Assembly (NCBI GenBank): GCA_015064685.1
Contig: SVRT01000001.1
Location: 44,568 to 108,567 of the forward strand
DNA length: 64,000 bases
Reading direction: 5' to 3'
Origin: Oscillospiraceae bacterium
GTDB taxonomy: Bacteria; Bacillota; Clostridia; Oscillospirales; CAG-272
Shown here: positions 42,505-52,036 of the stretch, piece by piece
Layout of the letters: the number at the start of each line of letters is the position of its first letter
Position numbering within the stretch: the first letter of the stretch is position 1
The notes under the pieces: model-generated
Seen by the model: only the letters and a program-made list of their open reading frames with translations
The model's database searches: none
What the model was told of the DNA's origin: nothing
Program-made: the position numbers and the translations under genes

Positions 42505-43605
42505 ATGAAAGAGCAGAATGAAAACAAAGTTGAGCTCGACGAGACAGCGGTAGAGAATACCGCGACCTGCGACAGCGAAGCTCCTCTTGATAAAAACATC
42601 AGACTTATGTCCCCTACAAGAATGGTAGTCCGCCGCTTCTTCCGCTCAAAGCTGAGCGTGGTTGGACTTGTCATGCTTGCATTTCTCTTTATTTTCTGTT
42701 TCCTCGGACCCGTCGTATATAACGAGTGGGGCGAGATCGAGGTAGATGAGTCTCCTATGGTAGAGTATACCTCAAAGACCATAACCTACGAGGAAAACGG
42801 AAAAACACATACCATCTATCAGGTAACCGAGAAGACAGAGAAGGAGAACGCGCTCGCGCCCATGAGCAAGAGCCATCCTCTCGGAACCGATGAAACGGGA
42901 TACGACGTGCTCGCGCGACTTATGTACGGCGGACGGATCTCCCTTATAATCGGATTTATCTCGGTATTCATCATTACCATACTCGGCGTTATCCTTGGCG
43001 GTATAGCGGGTTATTTCGGCGGAATCGTCGATAACGTAATAATGAGAATATGCGACGTGCTTATGTGTATTCCCGGATTCCCGATAATGCTCGTATTCGG
43101 TACGGTACTCACAGCGTTCAGCGAAATGGAGAGCCCGTCTGCAGTGCAGGCAGTTATGGGTGACCCGAGATACAGGATCTACTTCCTTATGGCGTTCCTC
43201 ACACTTTTCTCCTGGCCAGGAACCGCGCGACTTGTCCGCGGACAGATACTCTCGCTTCGTGAACAGGAGTATATGGTGGCAGCGGAGGCTATGGGATACT
43301 CCACGGGAAGAAAGATATTCAAGCACCTTGTTCCCAACGTAATGCCTCAGCTTATCGTTTCGATGACGTTGAGCCTTGGTAGTATGATTCTTTATGAGGC
43401 ATCGCTCTCCTTCCTTAATATGGGAGTACAGCCTCCGTACGCGGCTTGGGGAACAATGATCAACGCCGCAAGCGACCTCAATATTCTCGAGAACTTTATG
43501 AATATCTGGGCGCCCCCCGGAATCTGCATCGTTATCGCAGTGCTTGGCTTCAACTTTGTCGGAGACGGACTTCGCGATGCGCTTGATCCTAAGGCAAGGA
43601 GGTGA
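42505..43605 (+). CDS. oppC: Oligopeptide ABC transporter permease OppC
   Basis: 366 residues from the ATG at 42505 after AAGGAGG. An N-terminal cytoplasmic stretch of about 45 residues precedes the first helix, then an extracytoplasmic loop (WGEIEVDE...HPLGTDETGYDVLARLMYGGR) typical of OppC, and the EAA loop EAMGYSTGRKIFKHLVPN. The loop is longer than usual, carrying a short charged insert. Partner of OppB. Confidence 0.92.
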   Translation: MKEQNENKVELDETAVENTATCDSEAPLDKNIRLMSPTRMVVRRFFRSKLSVVGLVMLAFLFIFCFLGPVVYNEWGEIEVDESPMVEYTSKTITYEENGKTHTIYQVTEKTEKENALAPMSKSHPLGTDETGYDVLARLMYGGRISLIIGFISVFIITILGVILGGIAGYFGGIVDNVIMRICDVLMCIPGFPIMLVFGTVLTAFSEMESPSAVQAVMGDPRYRIYFLMAFLTLFSWPGTARLVRGQILSLREQEYMVAAEAMGYSTGRKIFKHLVPNVMPQLIVSMTLSLGSMILYEASLSFLNMGVQPPYAAWGTMINAASDLNILENFMNIWAPPGICIVIAVLGFNFVGDGLRDALDPKARR

Positions 43606-43610
43606 CAGTG

Positions 43611-44839
43611 ATGGCAGAGAACAACGTAAAAGAAACAAAAAAGAACAGCCATTATCTGTCGGGTAAGGAAATAAGGGAGATCACGAAGAAAAACCGCGCG
43701 ATCACCCGCGAGCTTGAGAAAAAGAAGCACCGCAAGGCAGATGAGAGCGAATTTACAACAAAAATGAAGGATGACGGAAATATCCTCGAGATCGAGGATC
43801 TCCACACCTACTTCTTCACCGACCAGGGCGTAGTCAAGGCGGTAAACGGAGTATCCTTCAACGTTCCGAAGAACGCGACGGTAGGAATCGTCGGCGAGTC
43901 GGGATGCGGAAAGAGCGTTACAAGTATGTCGGTCATGCAGCTGATTGCAGGTCCTCAGGGACAGATCGTCTCGGGTGAGATGCGCTTCAATTCGCAGGAC
44001 TATCGCAGAGACAGAAAGGGAAATCCCATATCTGTCAAGGGCGAGGACGGACAGGAGCATTACGAGACCGAGGAAAAGGTCTATGATATCGCTCAGATGC
44101 CGATCAACGAGATATACCGTATAAGAGGCAGACAGATCGCAATGATCTTCCAGGAGCCTATGACCTCGCTCAATCCCGTATTTACAATAGGAAATCAGCT
44201 TGACGAGGTAACCTTTATCCACGTTCCGGGAGCTACCAAGGAGATGGCAAAGGCAAAATCGATGGAAATGCTCGATCTTGTCGGAATTGCCGCGCCCGAG
44301 AGAGTATATAAGGCATATCCTCACGAGCTTTCGGGCGGAATGCGACAGAGAGTTATGATAGCAATGGCTCTCGCCTGCAATCCGAGGCTTATCATCGCGG
44401 ATGAGCCTACGACCGCGCTTGACGTAACGATACAGGCACAGATCCTCGACCTCTTCCGTGATCTTAAAACAAAGATCAACGGCTCGATACTGCTTATCAC
44501 ACACGACCTCGGTGTCGTAGCCGAGATGGCGGACTACGTGGTAGTTATGTACGCGGGAAGAGTTATCGAGCAGGGAACAGTGCAGGAGATATTCCACAAT
44601 CCCATGCATCCTTATACGATAGGACTTCAAAAATCGAAGCCCACGATGGATTCGGATTCGGATACTCTCTTCAATATTCCCGGAAACGTGCCTAACCCCA
44701 TCAACATGCCCGATCACTGCTATTTCAAGGAGAGATGCTCACAGTGCAAAAAGAAATGCTCGGGAGAGTATCCTCATATGATACAGGTAAGCCCCACTCA
44801 TAAGGTTGCTTGCCACCTTTACGGAGAGGAGGAAGAGAA

Positions 44840-44843
<4 letters not shown>
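43611..44843 (+). CDS. oppD: Oligopeptide ABC transporter ATPase OppD
   Basis: 410 residues from the ATG at 43611, which has AGGAGG at good spacing inside the end of oppC. A charged N-terminal extension (about 55 residues) precedes the ABC domain: Walker A GESGCGKS, Q-loop, signature ELSGGMRQR, Walker B LIIADEPTTAL. The C-terminal oligo_HPY region has the cysteine cluster CYFKERCSQCKKKC that in related dipeptide transporter ATPases can bind an iron-sulfur cluster. Hydrolyses ATP to drive peptide import. Confidence 0.93.
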
Positions 44844-45859
<1,016 letters not shown>

Positions 45860-45860
45860 T

Positions 45861-46130
45861 ATGGGAAATAAAGATAATAAAAAGAAGAAGGAAAAGATCG
45901 TCTATATAGACGACGGCTCAACGATAGCCGATATGAGCAGTATAAGCGGCAAGAAAAGCGAGAAAAAAGCCGAGCAGAGCAAGTTTAATCCCAACGGTAT
46001 AAGACCGCGCGCTACCTTTAAGGAGCAGTGGAAGACCTATACCGATGCGGTAAAAATGATGTTTCTGCCGATGCTTGCCGTGCTTGGGATCATCGCACTT
46101 GCCTACCTGCTTGTGTTTCTGCTTCTGTGA
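45861..46130 (+). CDS. Small single-pass membrane protein of the opp operon
   Basis: 89 residues: a highly charged cytoplasmic N-terminus (GNKDNKKKKEKIVYIDDGSTIADMSS), then one C-terminal membrane helix (MFLPMLAVLGIIALAYLLVFLLL), i.e. tail-anchored. It begins one base after the oppF stop, using GAGGAATG as ribosome site, and ends just before the operon terminator. I do not recognise the family. Its place suggests an accessory to the transporter or simply a co-transcribed membrane protein. Confidence 0.7.
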   Translation: MGNKDNKKKKEKIVYIDDGSTIADMSSISGKKSEKKAEQSKFNPNGIRPRATFKEQWKTYTDAVKMMFLPMLAVLGIIALAYLLVFLLL

Positions 46131-46134
46131 TAAC

Positions 46135-46170
46135 AAAAAGCTCCGTCGGGTGACCGACGGAGCTTTATTT
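46135..46170 (+). terminator. Terminator of the protease-opp region
   Basis: A 13-bp perfect stem (46137-46149 with 46154-46166), loop GTGA, T-rich tail. Confidence 0.9.
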
Positions 46171-46251
46171 TATACTTCTGCGCTATAAATGTCGCATTTG
46201 GTAAAAGTCTTCATACATAAAGGGAAAGGCTGAGATTTACCTGTTCAGTAT

Positions 46252-46280
46252 TTGACAATGTAAAAGGATTGTGTTATAAT
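46252..46280 (+). promoter_or_regulatory. Consensus promoter of the mmcQ-like gene
   Basis: TTGACA (46252-46257), exactly 17 bases, TGT-TATAAT (46275-46280): a full consensus with extended -10. Confidence 0.88.
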
Positions 46281-46316
46281 GTAATATACAAGAAAAAAGC
46301 AGGAAGGGAGTAACCG

Positions 46317-46697
46317 ATGACAAGGCAGGAATTACTCGAGCATTGTTTAAACACGTATAACACCTCACCCGACTACCCGTTTGAAGAGGATTTTGAGACC
46401 ACGGTGATGAGACATACCGACAATCGCAAGTGGTATGCGATCGTTATGAATGTCTCGCGACGTAAATTTGGCTTTGAGAGCGACGAGGTAATCGACGTTG
46501 TCAATCTCAAGCTTCCAACCGAGATGTTCGGCTCCTTCGGTGCGCCCGACGGCGTGTATCCCGCATATCATATGAATAAGCTCCATTGGATTTCCGTGCT
46601 TCTCCCCGATGCACCCGATACAATTGTGAAGTTTTTGCTCAACGTGAGCTTCGAGGCAACAAAAAGCAAGAAAAAAAGAGCGCCGACAGCAAAATAA
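46317..46697 (+). CDS. MmcQ/YjbR family protein
   Basis: 126 residues of the MmcQ/YjbR fold: YPFEEDFETTVMRHTDNRKWYAIVMNVSR, a VVNLKLPTEMFGSF strand-turn, and NKLHWISVLLPD near the end. These are small proteins with a DNA-binding-like double-wing fold and unclear function; many stand alone. The last residues are lysine-rich. GGGAG 6 bases upstream. Single gene with a very strong promoter. Confidence 0.88.
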   Translation: MTRQELLEHCLNTYNTSPDYPFEEDFETTVMRHTDNRKWYAIVMNVSRRKFGFESDEVIDVVNLKLPTEMFGSFGAPDGVYPAYHMNKLHWISVLLPDAPDTIVKFLLNVSFEATKSKKKRAPTAK

Positions 46698-46925
46698 AAC
46701 CATAAGAATCACGTAAAACAACCCGAAAGCATCACCCTCGGGAAGTATTTTATCGATTTACTTATCAAAGCTCGGATTCACCGCGTAAAAGTTCTTCGAA
46801 CCCAACCTGTCCTGCGTCACCGATTATTCTCTTTCAAATAAATCTGTATATGTGCTTATCCTGCAAGTAGAACACTGGTTATTAATACTAAATTGTTGAA
46901 TATTATACTTTTCATATGACGAAAC
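46698..46925. other. Gene-free gap with a possible coding remnant
   Basis: No ORF can be supported. On the minus strand at about 46765-46825 a short stop-bounded frame (ending DRLGSKNFYAVNPSFDK) looks protein-like but has no start or upstream continuation; it may be debris of a lost gene. Confidence 0.3.
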
Positions 46926-46960
46926 AAAAACCGAGAGTGAATGATCACTCTCGGAGTTTT
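46926..46960 (-). terminator. Terminator after the GH127 remnant
   Basis: CCGAGAGTGA (46931-46940) and TCACTCTCGG (46945-46954), loop ATGA, T5 on the minus-strand side. Confidence 0.85.
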
Positions 46961-46962
46961 GT

Positions 46963-48054
46963 TTATTGCAGGGACTTGGCAAGCATCCAAGCCGCTGTTT
47001 TTGATCTTTCATCCCAGGTCTTTCCTGCGGATGCGTAGTCGATCAAGCGAATTACGTTTCCGTTTACGTCGGTTAGCGGTAAGCAAAGATTTGTCATTCT
47101 TATCTCGTCGCACAGAACACTATGTGCCGCCGCGTTCGAGGGAATGCTGCAATTGATGTCGATCACCGAATCGGGGGAAACGAGTCTTGCGTCTGCCGCA
47201 AGGACGATGGGTCCTCGGCAATATCCCACGAACTGATCGGCTCTTACCGCGTATTCTGGAGGAGTGATCCGTCTGATGCTCATAGGCAGATATATTTCCA
47301 CCGTGTCTCCGTCGCTCCAAAGTCTGCTTTCGGTGTGATAGCCGCAATGAGCTTCTCTCTTGATTCCGTTTACCGAGATCTCAGCATCCTTTGCAAACGA
47401 AGGAATTCTGAAGGTCAGGTCAAACGCCTCGGAGAAGGGAAGGCTCAGAGTAAATTTCAAATATCCGTCAAGCGGGTATTTCGTCTCGAGCGTTAAAGAA
47501 TATTCACTTCCGCTCGGTGTGTACGAGCTATACGTTCCGTTCTCGTAAAAATTGATAACGTCCCCATTCTCACCTTGCATCAATGCGAAGCGGGGAATAA
47601 TACCCGCGCCTGCCGCCGCAATACAAGCGCAACAGCCGTAAAAGGTCTTGTCGGGGAAGAGGCAGTATCCGCCGATTGCCTTGCCTCTTACGTCGGGGGT
47701 AAGAGGACTGTAGCTGTCAACCGGCATTACCTGCGGGACGTCGTCTACTTTGGGACTGTTTGACGACGTATTTCTCTCGGTGTTGAACGCTCCGAGATAG
47801 GCGTTGTAGAAGCTATGCTCGATCTCATCGGCATATTCGACGTCGCCCGTAAGCTCGAGCAGGGAGGTGGCAAAATTCATCCAAGTGACCGTCACGCAGG
47901 TCTCCTGCATAATCGGATACGTGTCCTTGAAAATATCCTTGGTCTGATACTTTGTCGTGTGATCGAAGAGCTCGTGAGTGCATCCCGAGGAGCCGATACT
48001 CCATTCTTGCCGCTTAGTGCGGCATTTTTTGTTTGTTCGTGGTTGTGTCGAAGG
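46963..48054 (-). pseudogene. 5'-truncated GH127-like beta-L-arabinofuranosidase
   Basis: The C-terminal half of a GH127 (DUF1680) glycosidase. In frame, similarity begins at EWSIGSSG (about 48000), upstream of the first ATG at 47910, and continues through ETCVTVTWMNFATSLLELTGD, the Cys pair FYGCCAC (GH127 uses Cys as nucleophile and zinc ligand), RLWSDGDTVEIYLPMSIRR and YCRGPIVLAAD. Full enzymes have about 600-650 residues; here the N-terminal half with the barrel's acid residue is gone. Just upstream, the frame runs into a plus-strand terminator hairpin and stops at 48055-48057. There is no ribosome site at 47910. A deletion or insertion joint at about 48000 explains it. Confidence 0.8.
48008..48030 (+). 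terminator. Orphan plus-strand terminator at the GH127 breakpoint
   Basis: TGCCGC-TTAGT-GCGGCA followed by T6. No plus-strand gene precedes it. Its stem is nearly identical to the hairpin at 18256-18270. Confidence 0.65.
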
Positions 48055-48169
48055 CTAAAAATATTCAGTATTCATTGATGAAGAAATTGATTAATAAATG
48101 ATGTCATTCGACACGGAATCACCACTTGTTGAGTAGAAATGGCAAAATGATGGTGTCTTTTCGCCACAA

Positions 48170-48445
48170 TTACATCTGCCAGGGCCAGGGAGCCTTGATC
48201 CAATCCCACGAGTTCTGGCTGACATTGCCAAACGCAGAGATCGGACCTACCTCACGCTCGTACTGTGTCATAAGAGCCTTGCGCTGGGCGAGAAGCGTGT
48301 GATAGTAAGCCAAAGCCTCACGGCAGGATGGATACGCATCAAGATACAGGATCGTCTCGTAAAGCGAGAAATCCACCTCCTGGATCTTCCTGAGAAGACT
48401 TGCCCCGGCATCGTGTCTGTTGCCGGAATTCATCGGTCTGTTCAT
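48170..48445 (-). CDS. cotJB: Spore coat protein CotJB
   Basis: 91 residues with the CotJB pattern: LLRKIQEVDFSLYETILYLDAYPSCREALAYY, YEREVGPISAFGN and the tryptophan-rich end WDWIKAPWPWQM. Known CotJB is a coat component encoded with CotJA and the manganese catalase CotJC under mother-cell sigma-E control. The start overlaps the cotJA stop (ATGA) and has AAGGAGG 7 bases upstream. cotJC is not next; the gene is followed by the GH127 remnant. Confidence 0.92.
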   Translation of the reverse strand: MNRPMNSGNRHDAGASLLRKIQEVDFSLYETILYLDAYPSCREALAYYHTLLAQRKALMTQYEREVGPISAFGNVSQNSWDWIKAPWPWQM

Positions 48446-48819
48446 AACGTACCTCCTTTTCTGTAAGAAGCCCCCTCGAAGGGAAGATCAAGCTCGGAGA
48501 AGAGAGTACCCCTTTCAAGCGCAACGTCGGGAGTGTAAGCGTCTCTCCAAGCCTGGCAGGGAGAGTAAACCATTGCCAATGGGTGATCCTTGAGGCCAAA
48601 TCCGCCACAGATTCCGCTTGCACAGTCGCTGCGTGCGCCGTTCGAGCCCTCACGGATGCTTCCGTCGCAGTTGCGTCTCGTCTCGGGGATCTCCTGAAGA
48701 TCCAATACGGGAATGTCGCGCATTACGCGAATGGTGTCCGATTGAGGATAGCTTCTCTGAGTTTTCGCAACCGTCGTGCGAGCCGAAGCCATTGACTGTC
48801 GAGTTCTTTCGTTATACAT
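48442..48819 (-). CDS. cotJA: Spore coat-associated protein CotJA
   Basis: 125 residues from the ATG at 48819, with GGAG 6 bases upstream (the ATG at 48831 lacks one). The C-terminal 50 residues carry the CotJA core: LAMVYSPCQAWRDAYTPDVALERGTLFSELDLPFEG. The N-terminal 70 residues (Arg/Ser/Thr-rich, SGICGGFGLKDH) are an extension over the roughly 80-residue B. subtilis protein, with several Cys that might cross-link. First gene of the cotJA-cotJB pair. Confidence 0.88.
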   Translation of the reverse strand: MYNERTRQSMASARTTVAKTQRSYPQSDTIRVMRDIPVLDLQEIPETRRNCDGSIREGSNGARSDCASGICGGFGLKDHPLAMVYSPCQAWRDAYTPDVALERGTLFSELDLPFEGASYRKGGTL

Positions 48820-49117
48820 TCTAAACTCCATTCTTTAGCGACGGAGAATAGATATCTCCGCCGCCATATCAATTTAGTTTTTGATATATTCGACATATAT
48901 CATTATCATTCTATGCGAAGGGACAAAAAATGACACCGACAGCGATAACAAATCGGCTCAAATCATCCAAATGGAAATAAATGTAATAAATTCAAATTAA
49001 TTGTAAAAAGGCATTGAGCAGGGGGGAATTTGAATAAAAATGAGCGCTTGTTGAGACATAAGGCAAAATTTTCCCCGAAAAACTGAACGAATTTTTGTGT
49101 GTTTTTTTGAAACCCCC
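48820..49117. other. Gene-free region between cotJA and mraZ
   Basis: AT-rich sequence upstream of two divergent units. It should hold the sporulation promoter of cotJA-cotJB, which I could not place with confidence. Nothing else is recognisable; the mraZ promoter and boxes follow. Confidence 0.5.
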
Positions 49118-49146
49118 TTGAATAATTTTTGAAACTATATTATAAT
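49118..49146 (+). promoter_or_regulatory. Promoter of the dcw cluster
   Basis: TTGAAT (49118-49123), a 17-base spacer and TATAAT (49141-49146). Confidence 0.75.
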
Positions 49147-49156
49147 AAAAACACCC

Positions 49157-49194
49157 GATGTGGTGGAAAGTGGAGTAAAAGTGCATGAAGGTGT
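49157..49194 (+). promoter_or_regulatory. MraZ-box array upstream of mraZ
   Basis: Four related heptamers at 10-11 base spacing: GATGTGG (49157), AAAGTGG (49167), AAAGTGC (49178) and AAGGTGT (49188). MraZ is known to repress its own operon by binding direct repeats of this AAAGTGK type. They lie just downstream of the -10 box. Confidence 0.65.
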
Positions 49195-49258
49195 TTAGAA
49201 AAACCTGCACGCATCCCCCACTTTAGTGTTTCGGAGAAAAACGAAAGGAGACAATCTG

Positions 49259-49681
49259 ATGTTCACGGGCGAATTTGAGCATAGCGTTGACAGCAAAAAC
49301 AGAATATTCGTTCCCGCAAAGTTCAGAGAAGAGCTCGGTGAGAGCTTTATAGTCTCCAGAGATCTCCGAGGCGCGAGATTAAAGATCTTCTCACTTGAAG
49401 GGTGGCAGGATTACATCGCGCCGATCCTCGAGCAGGAGAGAAAAATAAGCGAGAAGGCGATGCGTTATCTGCACAGAAACGCGGTTCAGGTCAGCCCCGA
49501 TTCACAGGGCAGGATCCTTTTGACCCGTGAACTGTTGGCGTACGCGGAAATAGAGAAGAGCGCGGTCATCGTCGGCTGCTCGACTTATGCGGAGATATGG
49601 TCTATCGAGAACTGGAAAGCAGAGCTTGAGAGCGAGAGCACGGAGGATATCCGACTCGAGCTTGAAAGATTCGGACTTTGA
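49259..49681 (+). CDS. mraZ: Transcriptional regulator MraZ
   Basis: 140 residues from the ATG at 49259 (AAAGGAG upstream). Two AbrB-like swapped-hairpin units: [23 protein letters not shown] and [23 protein letters not shown], both with the DxKGR-type turn. It is the first gene of the division and cell-wall cluster and probably autoregulates it through the box array upstream. Confidence 0.96.
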   Translation: MFTGEFEHSVDSKNRIFVPAKFREELGESFIVSRDLRGARLKIFSLEGWQDYIAPILEQERKISEKAMRYLHRNAVQVSPDSQGRILLTRELLAYAEIEKSAVIVGCSTYAEIWSIENWKAELESESTEDIRLELERFGL

Positions 49682-49689
49682 GGTGTGCC

Positions 49690-50637
49690 GTGGCAGAGAA
49701 GATAAATTTTTCACACAGATCGGTGCTTCTTGATGAGTGTATCGAGTCGCTGAATATAAAGCCTGACGGAATATACGTCGACGGTACGGCAGGTGGCGGA
49801 GGTCACTCGCTTGAAATAGTAAAAAGACTTACAGACGGAGGCAGACTTGTTGCGATCGACCGTGACGATGCGGCGATAGCGGCGGCGACCGAAAGACTTT
49901 CGGACTACCTTGACAGAGTCACCTTCGTAAGAAATAATTTCTCGTCTGCAGCGGATGTTTGCAGAGAGCTTGGTATTGAGAGGATCGACGGAATACTCCT
50001 CGACCTCGGTGTGTCATCCTATCAGCTTGATACGGCAGAGAGGGGATTTTCCCATAACAACGATGCGCCGCTTGATATGCGAATGGACAGACGCGGCGAG
50101 CTTGATGCGTATACGGTCGTAAACACTTATACCTTCGAAGAGCTCAAAAGAGTCATCTGGGAATACGGCGAGGAACGCTTTGCGCCTAAGATCGCATCCG
50201 CGATAGTGAAAAGGCGCGAGACCAAGCCGATAGAAAGCACGGGTGAGCTTGTTGACGTGATCAAGAGCGCGATACCCGCGGCGGCAAGAGAGGGTGGACA
50301 CCACCCCGCAAAAAGAACCTTCCAGGCAATAAGGATAGAGGTTAACGGAGAGCTTGACGCTATCGCACCTGCGATCAGAAATGCGAAGGATATAATGGCA
50401 GAGGGCGGAAGAATAGTGATAATCACATTCCATTCTCTGGAAGACAGGATCGTCAAGCAGACCTACGCGGACATGGCGAGCGGATGTACCTGCCCTAAAA
50501 ACCTTCCGATCTGCGTTTGCGGTAAACGCCCCGAGGTAAAGGTGCTAACAAAAAAACCGATACTTCCCTCGGAGAGAGAGCTTGAGGGAAACCCGCGATC
50601 AAGGAGTGCAAAACTCAGGGTTTGCGAAAAGCTTTAA
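49690..50637 (+). CDS. rsmH: 16S rRNA m4C1402 methyltransferase RsmH
   Basis: 315 residues from a GTG at 49690, which has GAGGTG upstream; a TTG at 49678 overlaps the mraZ end. SAM-binding motif [15 protein letters not shown], catalytic-region [12 protein letters not shown] and [15 protein letters not shown], and the late [10 protein letters not shown]. It N4-methylates C1402 of 16S rRNA. It is in the usual place after mraZ. Confidence 0.96.
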   Translation: MAEKINFSHRSVLLDECIESLNIKPDGIYVDGTAGGGGHSLEIVKRLTDGGRLVAIDRDDAAIAAATERLSDYLDRVTFVRNNFSSAADVCRELGIERIDGILLDLGVSSYQLDTAERGFSHNNDAPLDMRMDRRGELDAYTVVNTYTFEELKRVIWEYGEERFAPKIASAIVKRRETKPIESTGELVDVIKSAIPAAAREGGHHPAKRTFQAIRIEVNGELDAIAPAIRNAKDIMAEGGRIVIITFHSLEDRIVKQTYADMASGCTCPKNLPICVCGKRPEVKVLTKKPILPSERELEGNPRSRSAKLRVCEKL

Positions 50638-50715
50638 CTCGTTGCGGGAATAGGTTCGACAAAAAACGATTGAAAAAGCCTAAAAGAAACAAAAAATAAA
50701 TTTCGGAGAAGAAAG

Positions 50716-51648
50716 ATGAAGAAGATCGGAGCGAGAACCTTCGATAAAGCCGCAGGTGTTGCGGTGGGCAGCGCTTCACGTAGCGGAGCTGACGTAGCGT
50801 CCTTATACATCGATATGCTCTGCGAGAGATTCAAGGATCGAGGTATAAGATCGAGCGTACGGAGTGAAGCGGATGCTCAAAAGAAGAAAAACAGTGCAAG
50901 GAGCCGACTTGTGAGCCTGTATCCCAATATGGCAGGCGTATCGGCTGACGATGCAAAATATAAAAGCATGAACGTAGACGGAAGACAGTGTATGAGCTGC
51001 GAGGATTTCGCAAACTACTACAAAGATCTCCGTGACTATAAGATGCCGCGCTTCTACTCCCGCGCGGAAACGGAGTACGAAGAGGCGGATGCGGCTTACA
51101 AGGCGGAAAAAGTGCAGGAATCGGGTAAACCGCCAAAAAAAGCCGTGTGGCTTGCCATAACAAAGCACGCTAAGAGCAAGATCAAGGAAATACCGTCGCA
51201 TCTCAATAAAGAGGAGCTGACGGAGTTTTCAAAGGAATGGTTTTTGCTCGGCGAGGAGGCAGAGGTCAAAAGTGACGAAAAGAAAAGATTACCTGCGGGG
51301 GTGATCTCAACGATTTTCGCAGTAACGCTTTCACTTCTGCTCGTGGTGTGCAGTTCCGTTATGGTAAGCCGCGCATCAGCAGAGGTAGGCTCTCTTGAGG
51401 ACAGGATCGATCAGCTGAGCTTTGAGAAACGTGATCTTGAGGGTAAGCTTGAGGTCAAGAATAATATGCTTGACATTCAGCGAATAGCCGTCGAGGAATA
51501 CGGAATGATCAGTGCGAGCTATGCATCGTCGAGGTATGTCGATATAAGAGAGAACGAGAAGCTTGAGGGCATCGAAAAGGAGAGCAAAAAGGACTCCTGG
51601 CTTGCAGAGCTTTTAAGGGCGATCGGCTTTGATGAAAAAGACAGCTGA
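50716..51648 (+). CDS. FtsL-like septum protein with long cytoplasmic extension
   Basis: 310 residues. There is one membrane helix at about 193-218 (VISTIFAVTLSLLLVVCSSVMV), then a heptad-patterned coiled coil (EVGSLEDRIDQLSFEKRDLEGKLE) and an IAVEEYGMISASY segment like that of FtsL. Position between rsmH and the PBP also fits FtsL. Normal FtsL has about 100-120 residues; here about 190 extra N-terminal, charged and cytoplasmic residues precede the helix. It should help recruit the septal PBP/FtsW. Sequence similarity alone would not identify it. Confidence 0.7.
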   Translation: MKKIGARTFDKAAGVAVGSASRSGADVASLYIDMLCERFKDRGIRSSVRSEADAQKKKNSARSRLVSLYPNMAGVSADDAKYKSMNVDGRQCMSCEDFANYYKDLRDYKMPRFYSRAETEYEEADAAYKAEKVQESGKPPKKAVWLAITKHAKSKIKEIPSHLNKEELTEFSKEWFLLGEEAEVKSDEKKRLPAGVISTIFAVTLSLLLVVCSSVMVSRASAEVGSLEDRIDQLSFEKRDLEGKLEVKNNMLDIQRIAVEEYGMISASYASSRYVDIRENEKLEGIEKESKKDSWLAELLRAIGFDEKDS

Positions 51649-52036
51649 CGCCAAAAAATAAAACGGGTCAAACGACCTCTGATATCTTGCACAAAGCGGC
51701 AGTTCGGAGGTCGTTTCTTATACTTGAAAGCGCCTTTTGAGGCCATTTTCGTCTAAAAAACAGGCATTTGAGACATCAAAAAGCCCGAAAATGCGATAAA
51801 AACACAATTTGAGAGTCATATACAAAAGGAGAGAAAAAGCAAGAAAAATATTCCGATTTTTTTCTTTCAAATTTACTCCTTATCGCCACGGAATACTTGC
51901 TTTCAAAGCGCAGTTTTTAAGCAAAAAGACCGACTCGACTCATATACGGGTCGGGACAGGCATATAGTAAAAAATGAGCAGGTCCGCACACGCGGACACG
52001 CACGTAAATAATACGAAGGAAAGGAAGGTATAAGCT
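51649..52036. other. 388-base gap in the dcw cluster with a stem-loop
   Basis: It holds a 10-bp stem (AAACGACCTC 51670-51679 with 51707-51716) followed by a weak T-rich tail, possibly an attenuator after the ftsL-like gene. AT-rich sequence follows, where a second promoter for the PBP gene could lie, though none is clear. No ORF is supported. Confidence 0.5.

Noticed and set aside
49678-49689. TTG start for rsmH giving four more residues
   Set aside because: GAGGTG precedes the GTG at 49690 at good spacing; the TTG overlaps the mraZ end and has no ribosome site.
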